The notes: a model not told the origin generated them from the sequence alone. A stretch of 5,894 nt of DNA from Desulfonema limicola (GCA_020722245.1 DYLE01000153.1:1-5894); one strand, 5' to 3'. Shown: positions 1 to 5,894, counted from the stretch's first letter. Numbers and translations: made by a program.

Positions 1-24
1 GCCCCAAAAGACTCACGAAGCGAA

Positions 25-52
25 CAGTTTTGACTTTTTACGGTTCCATCAA
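25..52 (-). repeat. Arm A of a 28-bp inverted repeat flanking tatD
   Basis: The reverse complement of this stretch begins TTGATGGAACCGTAAAAAG and matches 895-922 at 24 of 28 positions. It sits 34 bp before the tatD start, so any tatD promoter must overlap or follow it. The core CTTTTTACG recurs at 1111-1119. From memory, elements with GACTTTTTACG and CCATCAA arms are scattered through intergenic regions of some sulfate-reducing delta-proteobacteria; that is recollection, not a search. Confidence 0.65.
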
Positions 53-86
53 GTTTTTATAAGCAGAATGATTAAAAGAGTCGTCC

Positions 87-875
87 ATGAAGCTGTTTGA
101 CAGCCACTGCCATTTAAACGACGCCTGCTATGCAAAGGACATGGAATCCGTCATAAGGCGGGCGCAAGCGGCCGGGGTCAACTCCATGATGATCGTGGGG
201 ATCACGGAGGAGACCTCGAGGGAGGCCGTGGCCATCGCCTGCGCCCATCCCCAATGCTATGCCTCCGTGGGGATTCATCCCCATGACGCCAGGGACTGCA
301 CCCCGGCCGCCCTGGACCGGTTGAAGACCCTTGCCGGAAATCCGCAGGTCAAGGCCTGGGGGGAGATCGGCCTGGATTTTAACCGGATGTATTCCCCCAG
401 AAAGGTTCAGGAGGAGTGGTTTGTCCGTCAGCTCGAGGTCGCCGATGCCCTAAGCCTTCCGCTGATTTTTCATGAGCGGGATTCCGGCGGTCGGTTCCTT
501 GAAATATTGAACGACCGTTATAAAGGCAGAGGGCGCGAAGGGGTGGTGCACTGCTTCAGCGGCGGCCGCAGGGAGCTTGAAGGGGATCTGAATCTGGGGC
601 TTTACATCGGCATCACCGGAATCCTGACCATCCAGTCCCGTGGGGAAAAGCTGAGGAGTCTGGTGTCGTATATCCCTTCTGACCGGATCCTGGTGGAGAC
701 CGACGCCCCCTACCTGACGCCAGCACCTGAAAAAAACCAGACCTCCCGCAACGAGCCGGCCTATGTCCGGACCGTTCTGCTCCATCTGGCAAAGGTCAAA
801 AATGAAGATCCTGAATCCTTGGCCGAAATCATTTGGCAAAACACCTGTCGGCTGTTTAGAATCCATGAGGCATAA
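87..875 (+). CDS. tatD: TatD-family metal-dependent DNase/hydrolase
   Basis: A 262-residue protein, the usual length for the TatD family of TIM-barrel amidohydrolase-fold enzymes. Family members are cytoplasmic, divalent-metal-dependent 3'-5' exonucleases or DNases linked to DNA repair and quality control. All expected metal ligands are visible: the N-terminal HxH (H7, H9 in DSHCHL), E93 in the GEIGLDF motif, H129 in FHERDS, H155 in VVHCFSG and D206 in VETDAPYL. The late RNEPAYV motif (from R221) is also present. The segments GLDFNR and YIGITG, followed by an RG-x-x-LR stretch, resemble E. coli TatD as I remember it more than its paralogues YcfH and YjjV. I therefore favour the symbol tatD, though orthology is inferred. 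The ATG at 87 places the HxH motif at the normal distance from the N-terminus. The ribosome-binding site is weak (AAAAGAG about 6 bases upstream). No tatABC genes are adjacent. The gene stands alone between two arms of an inverted repeat. Confidence 0.93.
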   Translation: MKLFDSHCHLNDACYAKDMESVIRRAQAAGVNSMMIVGITEETSREAVAIACAHPQCYASVGIHPHDARDCTPAALDRLKTLAGNPQVKAWGEIGLDFNRMYSPRKVQEEWFVRQLEVADALSLPLIFHERDSGGRFLEILNDRYKGRGREGVVHCFSGGRRELEGDLNLGLYIGITGILTIQSRGEKLRSLVSYIPSDRILVETDAPYLTPAPEKNQTSRNEPAYVRTVLLHLAKVKNEDPESLAEIIWQNTCRLFRIHEA

Positions 876-894
876 AAATAAACCCGCATCAGTA

Positions 895-922
895 TTGATG
901 GAGCCGTGAAAACTCAAAATTG
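895..922 (+). repeat. Arm B of a 28-bp inverted repeat flanking tatD
   Basis: It begins TTGATGGAGCCGTGAAAAC and lies 19 bp after the tatD stop codon. It is inverted relative to 25-52, with mismatches only at arm positions 9, 14, 19 and 26. A weaker partner in the arm A orientation lies at 1110-1127 (GCTTTTTACGAAGCCACC). The true unit could therefore be 895-1127, inside the intergenic region, rather than the tatD-spanning pair. Confidence 0.65.
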
Positions 923-966
923 GACTTCCAAGGAACTTAGATTTTCCGGTTTGAAGAATGAACAAA

Positions 967-1046
967 TTAACCACAGAGAGCACAAAGCACACAGAGAAAA
1001 AACGGCAGTTTTTCACCTTCAGACTTCAGCCTTCTTTCTCTGTGGT
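967..1046. repeat. CACAGAG-type intergenic repeat with inverted partner
   Basis: TTAACCACAGAGAG (967-980) is followed by CACAAAG (981-987) and CACACAGAGAAA (988-999), a degenerate tandem of CACAGAG-like units. TTTCTCTGTGGT (1035-1046) is inverted to both copies: ACCACAGAGA (970-979) and CACAGAGAAA (990-999) each have a perfect 10-bp complement within it. Two alternative hairpins are thus possible, with loops of 57 and 35 bases. I recall similar CCACAGAGnnCACAGAG sequences from intergenic regions of many environmental bacterial genomes. No protein is encoded here. Confidence 0.6.
1017..1037 (+). repeat. Three 7-bp CTTC-type tandem units
   Basis: CTTCAGA, CTTCAGC and CTTCTTT lie head to tail inside the loop of the CACAGAG inverted repeat. 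The first two units differ by one base and the third is more diverged. This is a short, weak tandem array, perhaps part of the same repeat element. Confidence 0.4.
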
Positions 1047-1137
1047 AAAAATATTCTAAAAAAATTAATAAGTTAATTACTATAAAAATACCGTATAGCG
1101 GGATAAACAGCTTTTTACGAAGCCACCCGTATTGATT

Positions 1138-1143
1138 GAGGAG
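1138..1143 (+). promoter_or_regulatory. Ribosome-binding site of the YchF-like gene
   Basis: GAGGAG lies eight bases upstream of the ATG at 1152, a good match and spacing for a Shine-Dalgarno sequence. It fixes the start codon of the YchF-like gene and is much stronger than the site in front of tatD. Confidence 0.75.
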
Positions 1144-1151
1144 TAAAAGCC

Positions 1152-2186
1152 ATGAAGCTCGGCATCGTCGGACTTCCCGAATCAGGGAGGACCACCGTGT
1201 TTGAGGCCCTGACCCGGGATTTTGCTGCGACCTCCGCCAGGCGGGAGGATCGCATGAGCATTGTTCGGGTTCCGGATTCCCGGATCGACGCCTTGAGCAG
1301 GATCTATAGACCGGAGAAGACGATCTACGCCCGGATCGAGTACTTCCTTTCACCTCAGGCGGGTGTTCGAAAGGAGGGGGGCAGGGCGGAATCGTCCTGG
1401 ATCCCGGTCCGGGACGCGGACGCCTTGATCCATGTGGTGAGGAATTTTTCCCCTTTCGGCTCAAATCCACCGGATCCTGAGAAGGATTTTTTGCGCCTTG
1501 ACCAGGAACTGATTTTAGAAGACCTGGCGGTGGCGGAAAAGCGGCTGGAGCGGATGGATGCGGAGTCCAAAAAAGGGAAAAAAAGCGATCCGACCGAACG
1601 CGAGCTTCTGGCCGAATGCCTTGCCACCCTGGAATCGGAAACCCCGTTGAGGCGCATTCCGCGCCTGGCCGAGGCCAGGGAACTTAAAGGATACGCCTTT
1701 CTTTCCGCCAAGCCGATGCTGGTGCTGATCAACAACCCGGATGAGGATTCAGCCCTGCCTGAGCCGGCCGGCCGTCTTGCGGATGAAAACTGCATGGTCA
1801 TGCGAGGCAAGCTTGAGAATGAACTGGCTCAGATGACCGACGAGGAGGCGGCTGAGCTGCTGGAGGAGTTTTCCATCTCGGCTCCGGCCAGGGAGCGGGT
1901 GATTCAGCGGTCCTATGAACTGCTCGGCCTGATCTCGTTTTTCACCGTGGGCAAGGACGAGGTGCGGGCCTGGACCATCAAAAAAAAGACCATCGCCCTG
2001 GATGCGGCCGAGGTCATCCATTCAGACATGAAAAAAGGGTTTATTCGCGCGGAGGTGATCGCCTACGAGGATTTTATTCAGGCCGGGTCCATGGCCGCCG
2101 CAAAGAAAAACGGCATGCTCCGGCTGGAGGGAAAGACCTACGAGGTCTGCGACGGGGATATTATCACCTTTCGGTTTAATGTGTGA
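1152..2186 (+). CDS. YchF/DUF933-related P-loop protein with degenerate GTPase motifs
   Basis: A 344-residue relative of the universal Obg-family ATPase YchF (about 363 residues). The C-terminal third is strongly YchF-like: YELLGLISFFT (255-265), then VRAWTIKK, KGFIRAEVIAYEDF and a terminal LEGKTYEV..GDIITFRFNV, which is the TGS-like DUF933 domain. DADALIHVVRNF (88-99), DPEKDF..L..ELILEDL (108-125) and ELAQMTDEEAAELLEEF (224-240) also follow the family pattern, and N195-P-D-E198 matches the NxxE base-specificity motif of YchF. The catalytic core is eroded. The Walker A is GLPESGRTT (7-15), with arginine in place of the invariant lysine, and the switch-II DxxG with its following glycine-rich loop is replaced by YFLSPQAGVRKEGG (64-77). 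It may therefore bind nucleotide poorly or not at all. Known YchF proteins bind ribosomes and hydrolyse ATP. This is probably a divergent paralogue, so I give no symbol. A clear Shine-Dalgarno supports the start. Confidence 0.88.
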   Translation: MKLGIVGLPESGRTTVFEALTRDFAATSARREDRMSIVRVPDSRIDALSRIYRPEKTIYARIEYFLSPQAGVRKEGGRAESSWIPVRDADALIHVVRNFSPFGSNPPDPEKDFLRLDQELILEDLAVAEKRLERMDAESKKGKKSDPTERELLAECLATLESETPLRRIPRLAEARELKGYAFLSAKPMLVLINNPDEDSALPEPAGRLADENCMVMRGKLENELAQMTDEEAAELLEEFSISAPARERVIQRSYELLGLISFFTVGKDEVRAWTIKKKTIALDAAEVIHSDMKKGFIRAEVIAYEDFIQAGSMAAAKKNGMLRLEGKTYEVCDGDIITFRFNV

Positions 2187-2204
2187 TCCGATGGGGCCGG
2201 ATCA
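2184..2204. terminator. Inverted repeat spanning both stop codons of the convergent genes (possible shared terminator)
   Basis: TGATCCG (2184-2190) and CGGATCA (2198-2204) form a perfect 7-bp stem around a 7-base loop. The outer three bases of each arm are the TGA stop codons of the rightward YchF-like gene and the leftward cNMP-domain gene, so the symmetry axis sits midway between their ends. The structure would form in both transcripts. Neither side has a clear run of U, so it is a weak or factor-assisted terminator at best, and could be an end-protecting hairpin or a protein-binding palindrome. Confidence 0.4.
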
Positions 2205-2723
2205 TTCGTCCGTCAGTTCGGTGAGTTTCTGAATTTTGCTTTTTGCCTTGATCAGCTCCTCGTTGGTGGCCCGAAGTCTGATGGACATATATTCTGCGAA
2301 GATTCTGTAAAGCAGAAGCAGAAAATCGAGCCGTGCGTCCCGCTCCTCCACACTGGCGGTGGCCAGCCGGCCCTTGGCCGAGGTGTCGACCCCCAGGCAG
2401 ATGGTCTTGCCGTCCGCGTAAACAGAGGCCGACCGCGACAGGCTGTCCACGATCCGCATCTCGCCGAAAATCTCTCCGACCTGGTTGATTTTTCCGATCT
2501 CGATGCCGTTTTTTTTGATGGTCAGCCTTCCGGAGAGCAGGAAGTAGAGCCAGGGATCCTCATCCCCTTCCTTGATGATCAGTTCTCCGTCGCTGTATTC
2601 CTTGATCTTGCTGAGCCGAAGCAGCTTGGCCAGGTGCCGGGTTTCAAACTCCTTAAGGCCGGGAATCGTCATCAGGCGCTGAATGTTCTGGATATTATCC
2701 TTCAGGTACTTTGACTCAATCAT
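2202..2723 (-). CDS. Stand-alone cyclic-nucleotide-binding domain protein (Crp/PKA-R type)
   Basis: A 173-residue protein if started at the ATG at 2723. An in-frame ATG at 2738 would add MGDRR, but no ribosome-binding site precedes it, whereas GGGGGA lies seven bases before the 2723 ATG. The protein has one cNMP-binding beta-barrel: ELIIKEGDEDPWLYFLLSGRLTI, then the phosphate-binding cassette GEIFGEM with, nine residues later, RSASV. These supply the glutamate and arginine that contact the cyclic phosphate in Crp and PKA regulatory subunits. A helical, charged tail (LLLYRIFAEYMSIRLRATNEELIKAKSKIQKL) follows, suited to a dimerising C-helix or short coiled coil. There is no helix-turn-helix and no catalytic or membrane domain, so it is unlikely to be a DNA-binding regulator by itself. 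It is the last gene of the carB-purF cluster, 81 bp after purF. The ligand and partner are unknown. It could be a small cNMP or nucleotide sensor acting through protein contacts. Confidence 0.85.
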   Translation of the reverse strand: MIESKYLKDNIQNIQRLMTIPGLKEFETRHLAKLLRLSKIKEYSDGELIIKEGDEDPWLYFLLSGRLTIKKNGIEIGKINQVGEIFGEMRIVDSLSRSASVYADGKTICLGVDTSAKGRLATASVEERDARLDFLLLLYRIFAEYMSIRLRATNEELIKAKSKIQKLTELTDE

Positions 2724-2804
2724 GCGTCTATCCCCCATCCATGCGTTTGGGTCGGCCGCCGTCAGGTTTGTGCGGGTTTTCGCTTTTGCTTTTTTTCTTT
2801 TTTG

Positions 2805-4235
2805 TTAGAATGGATTTTCCAGGCACGACTTCGATACCCTGTCATCGAACCATACAGGATATTTTCCATCAAAGCAAGCTTTACAAAAACCGTCCTCAAA
2901 CCCTGCCACGCCGGTTGATTCCAAAAGCCCTTCAAGGCTCAGGTAGTAAAGGGAATCCAGACCCAGAAACCCCTTAAGCTCATCCACCGTTTGTCTGGCG
3001 GCGATCAGCTCCCCCCGGGTTGAAAAATCAATGCCATAATGGCAGGGAAACCGATGGGGCGGGCAGCTGATCCGCATGTGTATCCGTTTGACACCCAGCT
3101 CCCGAAGCGCCCGGATTCGGGTTTTCGCCGTGGTGCCCCTGATGATTGAATCTTCTATTATAATGATGTCTTTTCCGATAAGCAATTCTTTTACGGGGTT
3201 TAACTTCATGCGCACCCCAAAGTCCCTCATGCTCTGGGTGGGCTGAATAAAGGTCCTTCCGACGTAGTGGTTTCGGATCATGGCCAGATCGAAGGGGATC
3301 TTCGATTCTTCCGCATACCCCAGGGCCGCATAGATGCCCGAATCGGGAAAGGGCATGACCATGTCGGCGGCCACCGGCGCTTCCCGGGCCAGCCTTCGGC
3401 CGTGGGCCTTTCGGGTCTGATAGACGTTTTTGCCGAATATGGTGCTGTCGGGCCGGGCGAAATAGATGAACTCAAAAATGCAGCAGGTTTTGCGGGTCTT
3501 CGCATGGGGGTGAATGCTTTTTAGGCCGTTTGCGCCGATAATCAGGATTTCTCCGGGGTCCAGTTCCCTTACGAGTTCAGCCTGAACCAGGTCCAGGGCG
3601 CAGGATTCCGAGGCCAGGACATAATGCCCGTTGTGCTGCAACCGGCCCAGGCAGAGCGGGCGGAACCCGTTGGGGTCCTTGATTCCCACCACCTCCCCCC
3701 GGCTGGTGAGCAGAATGAAGGAATAGGCGCCTTTCAGGCGGGTCACCGCGCGCACCAGCGCCTCTTCAAATCCGTGATGCAGATTCTTGACAAACAGGTG
3801 AAGGAAGATTTCGCTGTCCGTCGTGGTTTGAAAAATCGAGCCTGTTTCCTCCAGTTCCTGTTTTAGAAGATGGGCATTGACCAGGTTGCCGTTATGCGCC
3901 ACACCGTAGGATTTTCCCTTGTGGTGGACCACAAAGGGCTGGGCGTTGGCCGGTACGGAGTCCCCGGTGGTCGAGTAGCGCACATGCCCGATGGCGCTGC
4001 AGGGACCGGTCAGCGCCTTCAGGCTGTCGTCGTCGAAAACGTCATGGACCAGACCCATTCCCTTGCGGCAGTCCATTCGGCCATTGGCTGCGACCGCGAT
4101 GCCCGCGCTTTCCTGTCCCCGGTGCTGAAGGGCGTATAATCCGAAATAGGTCAGCCGCGCGGCCTCGGCATGATCGTGAATGCCGAAAACGCCGCAGGCT
4201 TCCTTGGGCCGGTTGTTCTGATTTTTGGCGGGCAT
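2805..4235 (-). CDS. purF: Amidophosphoribosyltransferase (glutamine PRPP amidotransferase)
   Basis: A 476-residue enzyme that makes 5-phosphoribosylamine from PRPP and glutamine, the committed step of purine synthesis. The N-terminal Ntn-type glutaminase domain has its catalytic nucleophile at C14 in KEACGVFGI. It lies behind a 13-residue leader, so this is probably the processed, Bacillus-like class rather than the E. coli class, where cysteine follows the initiator Met directly. Other glutaminase landmarks are HVRYSTTG (84-91), AHNGNL (113-118), TTTDSE (137-142) and DPNGFRPL (187-194). The phosphoribosyltransferase domain carries the PRPP loop IIIIEDSIIRGTT (357-369) and the flexible loop NHYVGRTFIQPTQ. 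C252, C398, C451 and C454 fall where Bacillus PurF binds its [4Fe-4S] cluster (CIFEFIYF, PCHYGID and CKAC), so an oxygen-sensitive cluster enzyme is likely. The first acidic residue of the PRPP loop is E361 where most PurF proteins have D. The start is 3 bp after the carB stop, with the RBS inside carB. Confidence 0.97.
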   Translation of the reverse strand: MPAKNQNNRPKEACGVFGIHDHAEAARLTYFGLYALQHRGQESAGIAVAANGRMDCRKGMGLVHDVFDDDSLKALTGPCSAIGHVRYSTTGDSVPANAQPFVVHHKGKSYGVAHNGNLVNAHLLKQELEETGSIFQTTTDSEIFLHLFVKNLHHGFEEALVRAVTRLKGAYSFILLTSRGEVVGIKDPNGFRPLCLGRLQHNGHYVLASESCALDLVQAELVRELDPGEILIIGANGLKSIHPHAKTRKTCCIFEFIYFARPDSTIFGKNVYQTRKAHGRRLAREAPVAADMVMPFPDSGIYAALGYAEESKIPFDLAMIRNHYVGRTFIQPTQSMRDFGVRMKLNPVKELLIGKDIIIIEDSIIRGTTAKTRIRALRELGVKRIHMRISCPPHRFPCHYGIDFSTRGELIAARQTVDELKGFLGLDSLYYLSLEGLLESTGVAGFEDGFCKACFDGKYPVWFDDRVSKSCLENPF

Positions 4236-4238
4236 GTA

Positions 4239-4244
4239 TCACCT
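4239..4244 (-). promoter_or_regulatory. purF ribosome-binding site overlapping the carB stop codon
   Basis: On the minus strand AGGTGA lies three bases before the purF ATG, and its last three bases are the carB TGA stop. The hexamer matches the downstream part of the extended Shine-Dalgarno consensus (GGAGGTGA), for which such short spacing is normal. A ribosome ending carB would stop on the purF initiation site, which implies translational coupling and decides the purF start. Confidence 0.7.
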
Positions 4245-5894
4245 GTTTGCCGTGTGATCGTATGGATGGGAAGTCATTTTATGGAACCGATGATAGGATT
4301 GAATCGGTTGGACCGAAAGCGTTTTGCTCTTGATCGCGCCGATCCCCTTGCACATGGCCTTTGCTCCGGCGATGGTGGTGGCATAAGGGATATTGAACTT
4401 CAAGGCGGCGCGCCGGATCAGGTATCCGTCCTGCCGTGTTTTGTCCCCGGTTCCGGTATTGATCACAAACTGGATGCGTTTGTTTTTGATCGCATCGACC
4501 ACATGGGGACGCCCTGCCGATACCTTGTTGATCGCCTCGGTGGGAATCCCATGGCCTTGAAAGAAGGCCGCGGTTCCCTGAGTCGCGATGATTTTAAAAC
4601 CGAGCCTTTCAAAGTCCTTGGCCACATCAAGCACCGCCGGTTTATCCGCATCCTGCACGCTGATAAAGACCGTCCCTTCACACGGCAGGTTTTGGCCCGC
4701 GGCGATCTGGGCTTTGGCGTAGGCGGCTCCGAAATCCGTATCCACGCCCATGACCTCTCCGGTGGATTTCATCTCCGGGCCCAAGAGCAGATCCACGCCG
4801 GGAAACCGGTTAAACGGCATCACCGCCTCCTTGACCGAGATGTGCGACGGCGCCGCCTCGCGGGTAAGACCCAGCTCGGGCAGGCTGGAGCCGACCATGA
4901 CCTTCGTGGCGAGCTTTGCCAGCGGCACTCCGGTGGCCTTGCTGACAAACGGCACGGTGCGGGAGGCCCTGGGGTTTACCTCCAGGACATAGAGTTTTTT
5001 GTTTTTTAGCGCATACTGCACGTTCATCAGCCCGATGACGTTCAGCTCCCTGGCCAGGGCCTTGGTGGCCGCAGCGATTTCGTCGATTTGCTCCGGTGTG
5101 AGGGTGTAGGGCGGAAGCACGCAGGCCGAATCCCCGGAATGCACCCCGGCCGCTTCAATATGCTCCATGATTCCGCCGATCACGGTCATGCGCCCGTCCG
5201 ATAGGGCGTCCACATCGATCTCCACGGCGTCTTCCAGGAACCGGTCGATGAGGATCGGATGCTCCGGCGAAGCGATCAGGGCCAGGGCCGCGAAGTTTTC
5301 TAAAGATTTTCGGTCATAGACGATTTTCATGGCCCGTCCGCCGAGCACATAGGAGGGCCTGACAATCACGGGAAAACCGATTTTTTCGGCGATCGCCGCC
5401 GCCTCCGCCACGGAGGTGGCGGTTCCGTTGGAGGGCTGGAGAAGCCCCAGGCGGTTTAACATGACCTGAAACGCTTTCCGGTCTTCGGCCCGGGCAATGT
5501 CCTTGGGGTGGGTTCCGATGATCGGCACGCCGGATTCCAGCAGAGTCATCGAGAGGTTTAAGGGGGTCTGTCCGCCGAACTGCACGATCACCCCGTCGGG
5601 TTTTTCAGCGTCTATGATATGGAGCAGGTCCTCATGGGTCAGGGGTTCGAAGTAGAGCTTGTCGGAGGTGTCATAGTCCGTGCTGACGGTTTCAGGATTG
5701 CTGTTGACCATGATGCTCTCGATCCCCAGCTCCCGAAGGGCGAATGAGGCATGGACGCAGCAGTAGTCGAACTCGATCCCCTGGCCGATCCGGTTCGGGC
5801 CGCCGCCCAGGATCATGATTTTTTTTCTGGTGGATCGCCGGGCCTCATTTTCCGACTCATAGCTGGAATAATAATAGGGCGTGGCGGCCCGAAA
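4239..5894 (-). CDS. carB: Carbamoyl-phosphate synthase large subunit, C-terminal half (5' end outside the window)
   Basis: The reading frame runs off the right edge. Upstream of the Met at 5816 the same frame continues for 26 codons (FRAATPYYYSSYESENEA...), matching the CarB stretch before the second ATP-grasp half, so 5816 is not the start. The visible 551 residues are about the C-terminal half of a protein of roughly 1070. This is the carbamoyl-phosphate-synthetic half: LGGGPNRIGQGIEFDYC, NPETVSTDYDTSD, VIVQFGGQTPLNL, RPSYVLGGRAM, GGIMEHIEAAGVHSGDSAC and LEVNPRASRTVPFVSKATG. It phosphorylates carbamate with ATP to give carbamoyl phosphate for pyrimidines and arginine. The final MGS-like allosteric domain has ATQGT, NKVSAGRPH and INTGTG, where E. 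coli CarB binds UMP and IMP, so nucleotide control is plausible. About 16 residues (RFHKMTSHPYDHTANR) extend past the usual ...SYH end and contain the purF RBS. CarA and the N-terminal half would lie to the right. Confidence 0.97.
   Translation of the reverse strand, partial: FRAATPYYYSSYESENEARRSTRKKIMILGGGPNRIGQGIEFDYCCVHASFALRELGIESIMVNSNPETVSTDYDTSDKLYFEPLTHEDLLHIIDAEKPDGVIVQFGGQTPLNLSMTLLESGVPIIGTHPKDIARAEDRKAFQVMLNRLGLLQPSNGTATSVAEAAAIAEKIGFPVIVRPSYVLGGRAMKIVYDRKSLENFAALALIASPEHPILIDRFLEDAVEIDVDALSDGRMTVIGGIMEHIEAAGVHSGDSACVLPPYTLTPEQIDEIAAATKALARELNVIGLMNVQYALKNKKLYVLEVNPRASRTVPFVSKATGVPLAKLATKVMVGSSLPELGLTREAAPSHISVKEAVMPFNRFPGVDLLLGPEMKSTGEVMGVDTDFGAAYAKAQIAAGQNLPCEGTVFISVQDADKPAVLDVAKDFERLGFKIIATQGTAAFFQGHGIPTEAINKVSAGRPHVVDAIKNKRIQFVINTGTGDKTRQDGYLIRRAALKFNIPYATTIAGAKAMCKGIGAIKSKTLSVQPIQSYHRFHKMTSHPYDHTANR

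Larger units (their letters stand above)
876..1151. other. Repeat-rich, AT-rich intergenic region
   Basis: The region between tatD and the YchF-like gene has no credible open reading frame. It holds, in order, arm B of the tatD-flanking inverted repeat, the CACAGAG repeat with its tandem CTTC units, a strongly AT-rich tract (about 1046-1090), a CTTTTTACG motif (1111-1119) and the GAGGAG ribosome-binding site. The AT-rich tract contains TATAAA (1081-1086) and is the likeliest place for the promoter of the YchF-like gene, but no matching -35 element at proper spacing is visible. Confidence 0.6.

Noticed and set aside
30..63. Possible tatD promoter: TTGACT (30-35), or TTTACG (37-42) with TATAAG (58-63)
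   Set aside because: Spacings (19-22 or 15 bases) are off-optimum, and the sequence is explained by the repeat arm, so it was not listed as a feature.
1..86. Possible tail of an upstream gene (an in-frame TGA at 31-33, or an open frame running to 101)
   Set aside because: Too short to recognise any protein, and much of it is repeat arm A.
450..1016. A 188-codon minus-strand frame opposite the end of tatD
   Set aside because: Antisense to conserved TatD motifs (HCFSG, ETDAPYL). No family features and no convincing start signal.
967..1046. CRISPR-like array
   Set aside because: The units are too short and degenerate, there are no uniform spacers, and no cas genes are present.
967..1470. A 167-codon minus-strand frame over the intergenic region and the start of the YchF-like gene
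   Set aside because: Arg/Pro/Ser-rich translation of low complexity, antisense to a well-supported gene. Part of it is just the CACAGAG repeat translated.
2724..2804. Gap between purF and the cNMP-domain gene, with an A-rich tract on the minus strand (2781-2804)
   Set aside because: No hairpin for a purF terminator and no good -35/-10 pair were visible. The A-rich tract alone does not show a promoter.
4170..5009. A 279-codon open frame on the plus strand, opposite the purF start and the carB 3' end
   Set aside because: It lies antisense to strongly conserved CarB and PurF coding sequence and its product resembles no known family. Long antisense frames are expected opposite GC-rich genes.
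5814..5816. ATG at 5816 as the start of a short, split CarB
   Set aside because: The same frame stays open to the window edge with CarB-like residues (TPYYYSSYESE), so the gene simply continues outside.

Overview
The window looks like chromosomal DNA from a GC-rich, Gram-negative bacterium. Delta-proteobacterial (Desulfobacterota, perhaps Desulfobacterales) origin is my best guess. It rests on the general look of the proteins, the carB-purF order, and intergenic repeats of a kind I recall from such genomes. No rRNA or lineage-specific marker is present, so the assignment is an inference.

Layout: two genes read rightward. The first (87-875) is a TatD-type metal-dependent DNase/hydrolase. A 276-bp AT-rich intergenic stretch full of short repeats follows. 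The second (1152-2186) is a small YchF/DUF933-type P-loop protein with an intact C-terminal domain but an eroded GTPase core. It converges on a leftward cluster that reads from the right edge: carB (5' end outside the window, 4239-5894), then purF (2805-4235), then a stand-alone cyclic-nucleotide-binding-domain protein (about 2202-2723). The converging genes are 15 bp apart, and a perfect 7-bp-stem inverted repeat spans their two stop codons.

How the genes work together: carB makes carbamoyl phosphate for pyrimidine and arginine synthesis, and purF makes phosphoribosylamine, the first committed step of purine synthesis. They are 3 bp apart and the purF ribosome-binding site lies in the last codons of carB, so the two branches of nucleotide synthesis are probably translated from one message. 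The downstream cNMP-binding protein has no DNA-binding domain and could be a sensor or partner subunit co-expressed with them; nothing in the sequence proves this.

The most interesting non-coding signals are a 28-bp inverted repeat (24/28 matches) flanking tatD, a CACAGAG-type repeat with an inverted partner downstream of tatD, and the stop-codon palindrome. I saw no strong evidence of a wholly new system. The protein-coding content is mostly housekeeping, and the YchF-like protein and the cNMP-domain protein are the least characterised genes.
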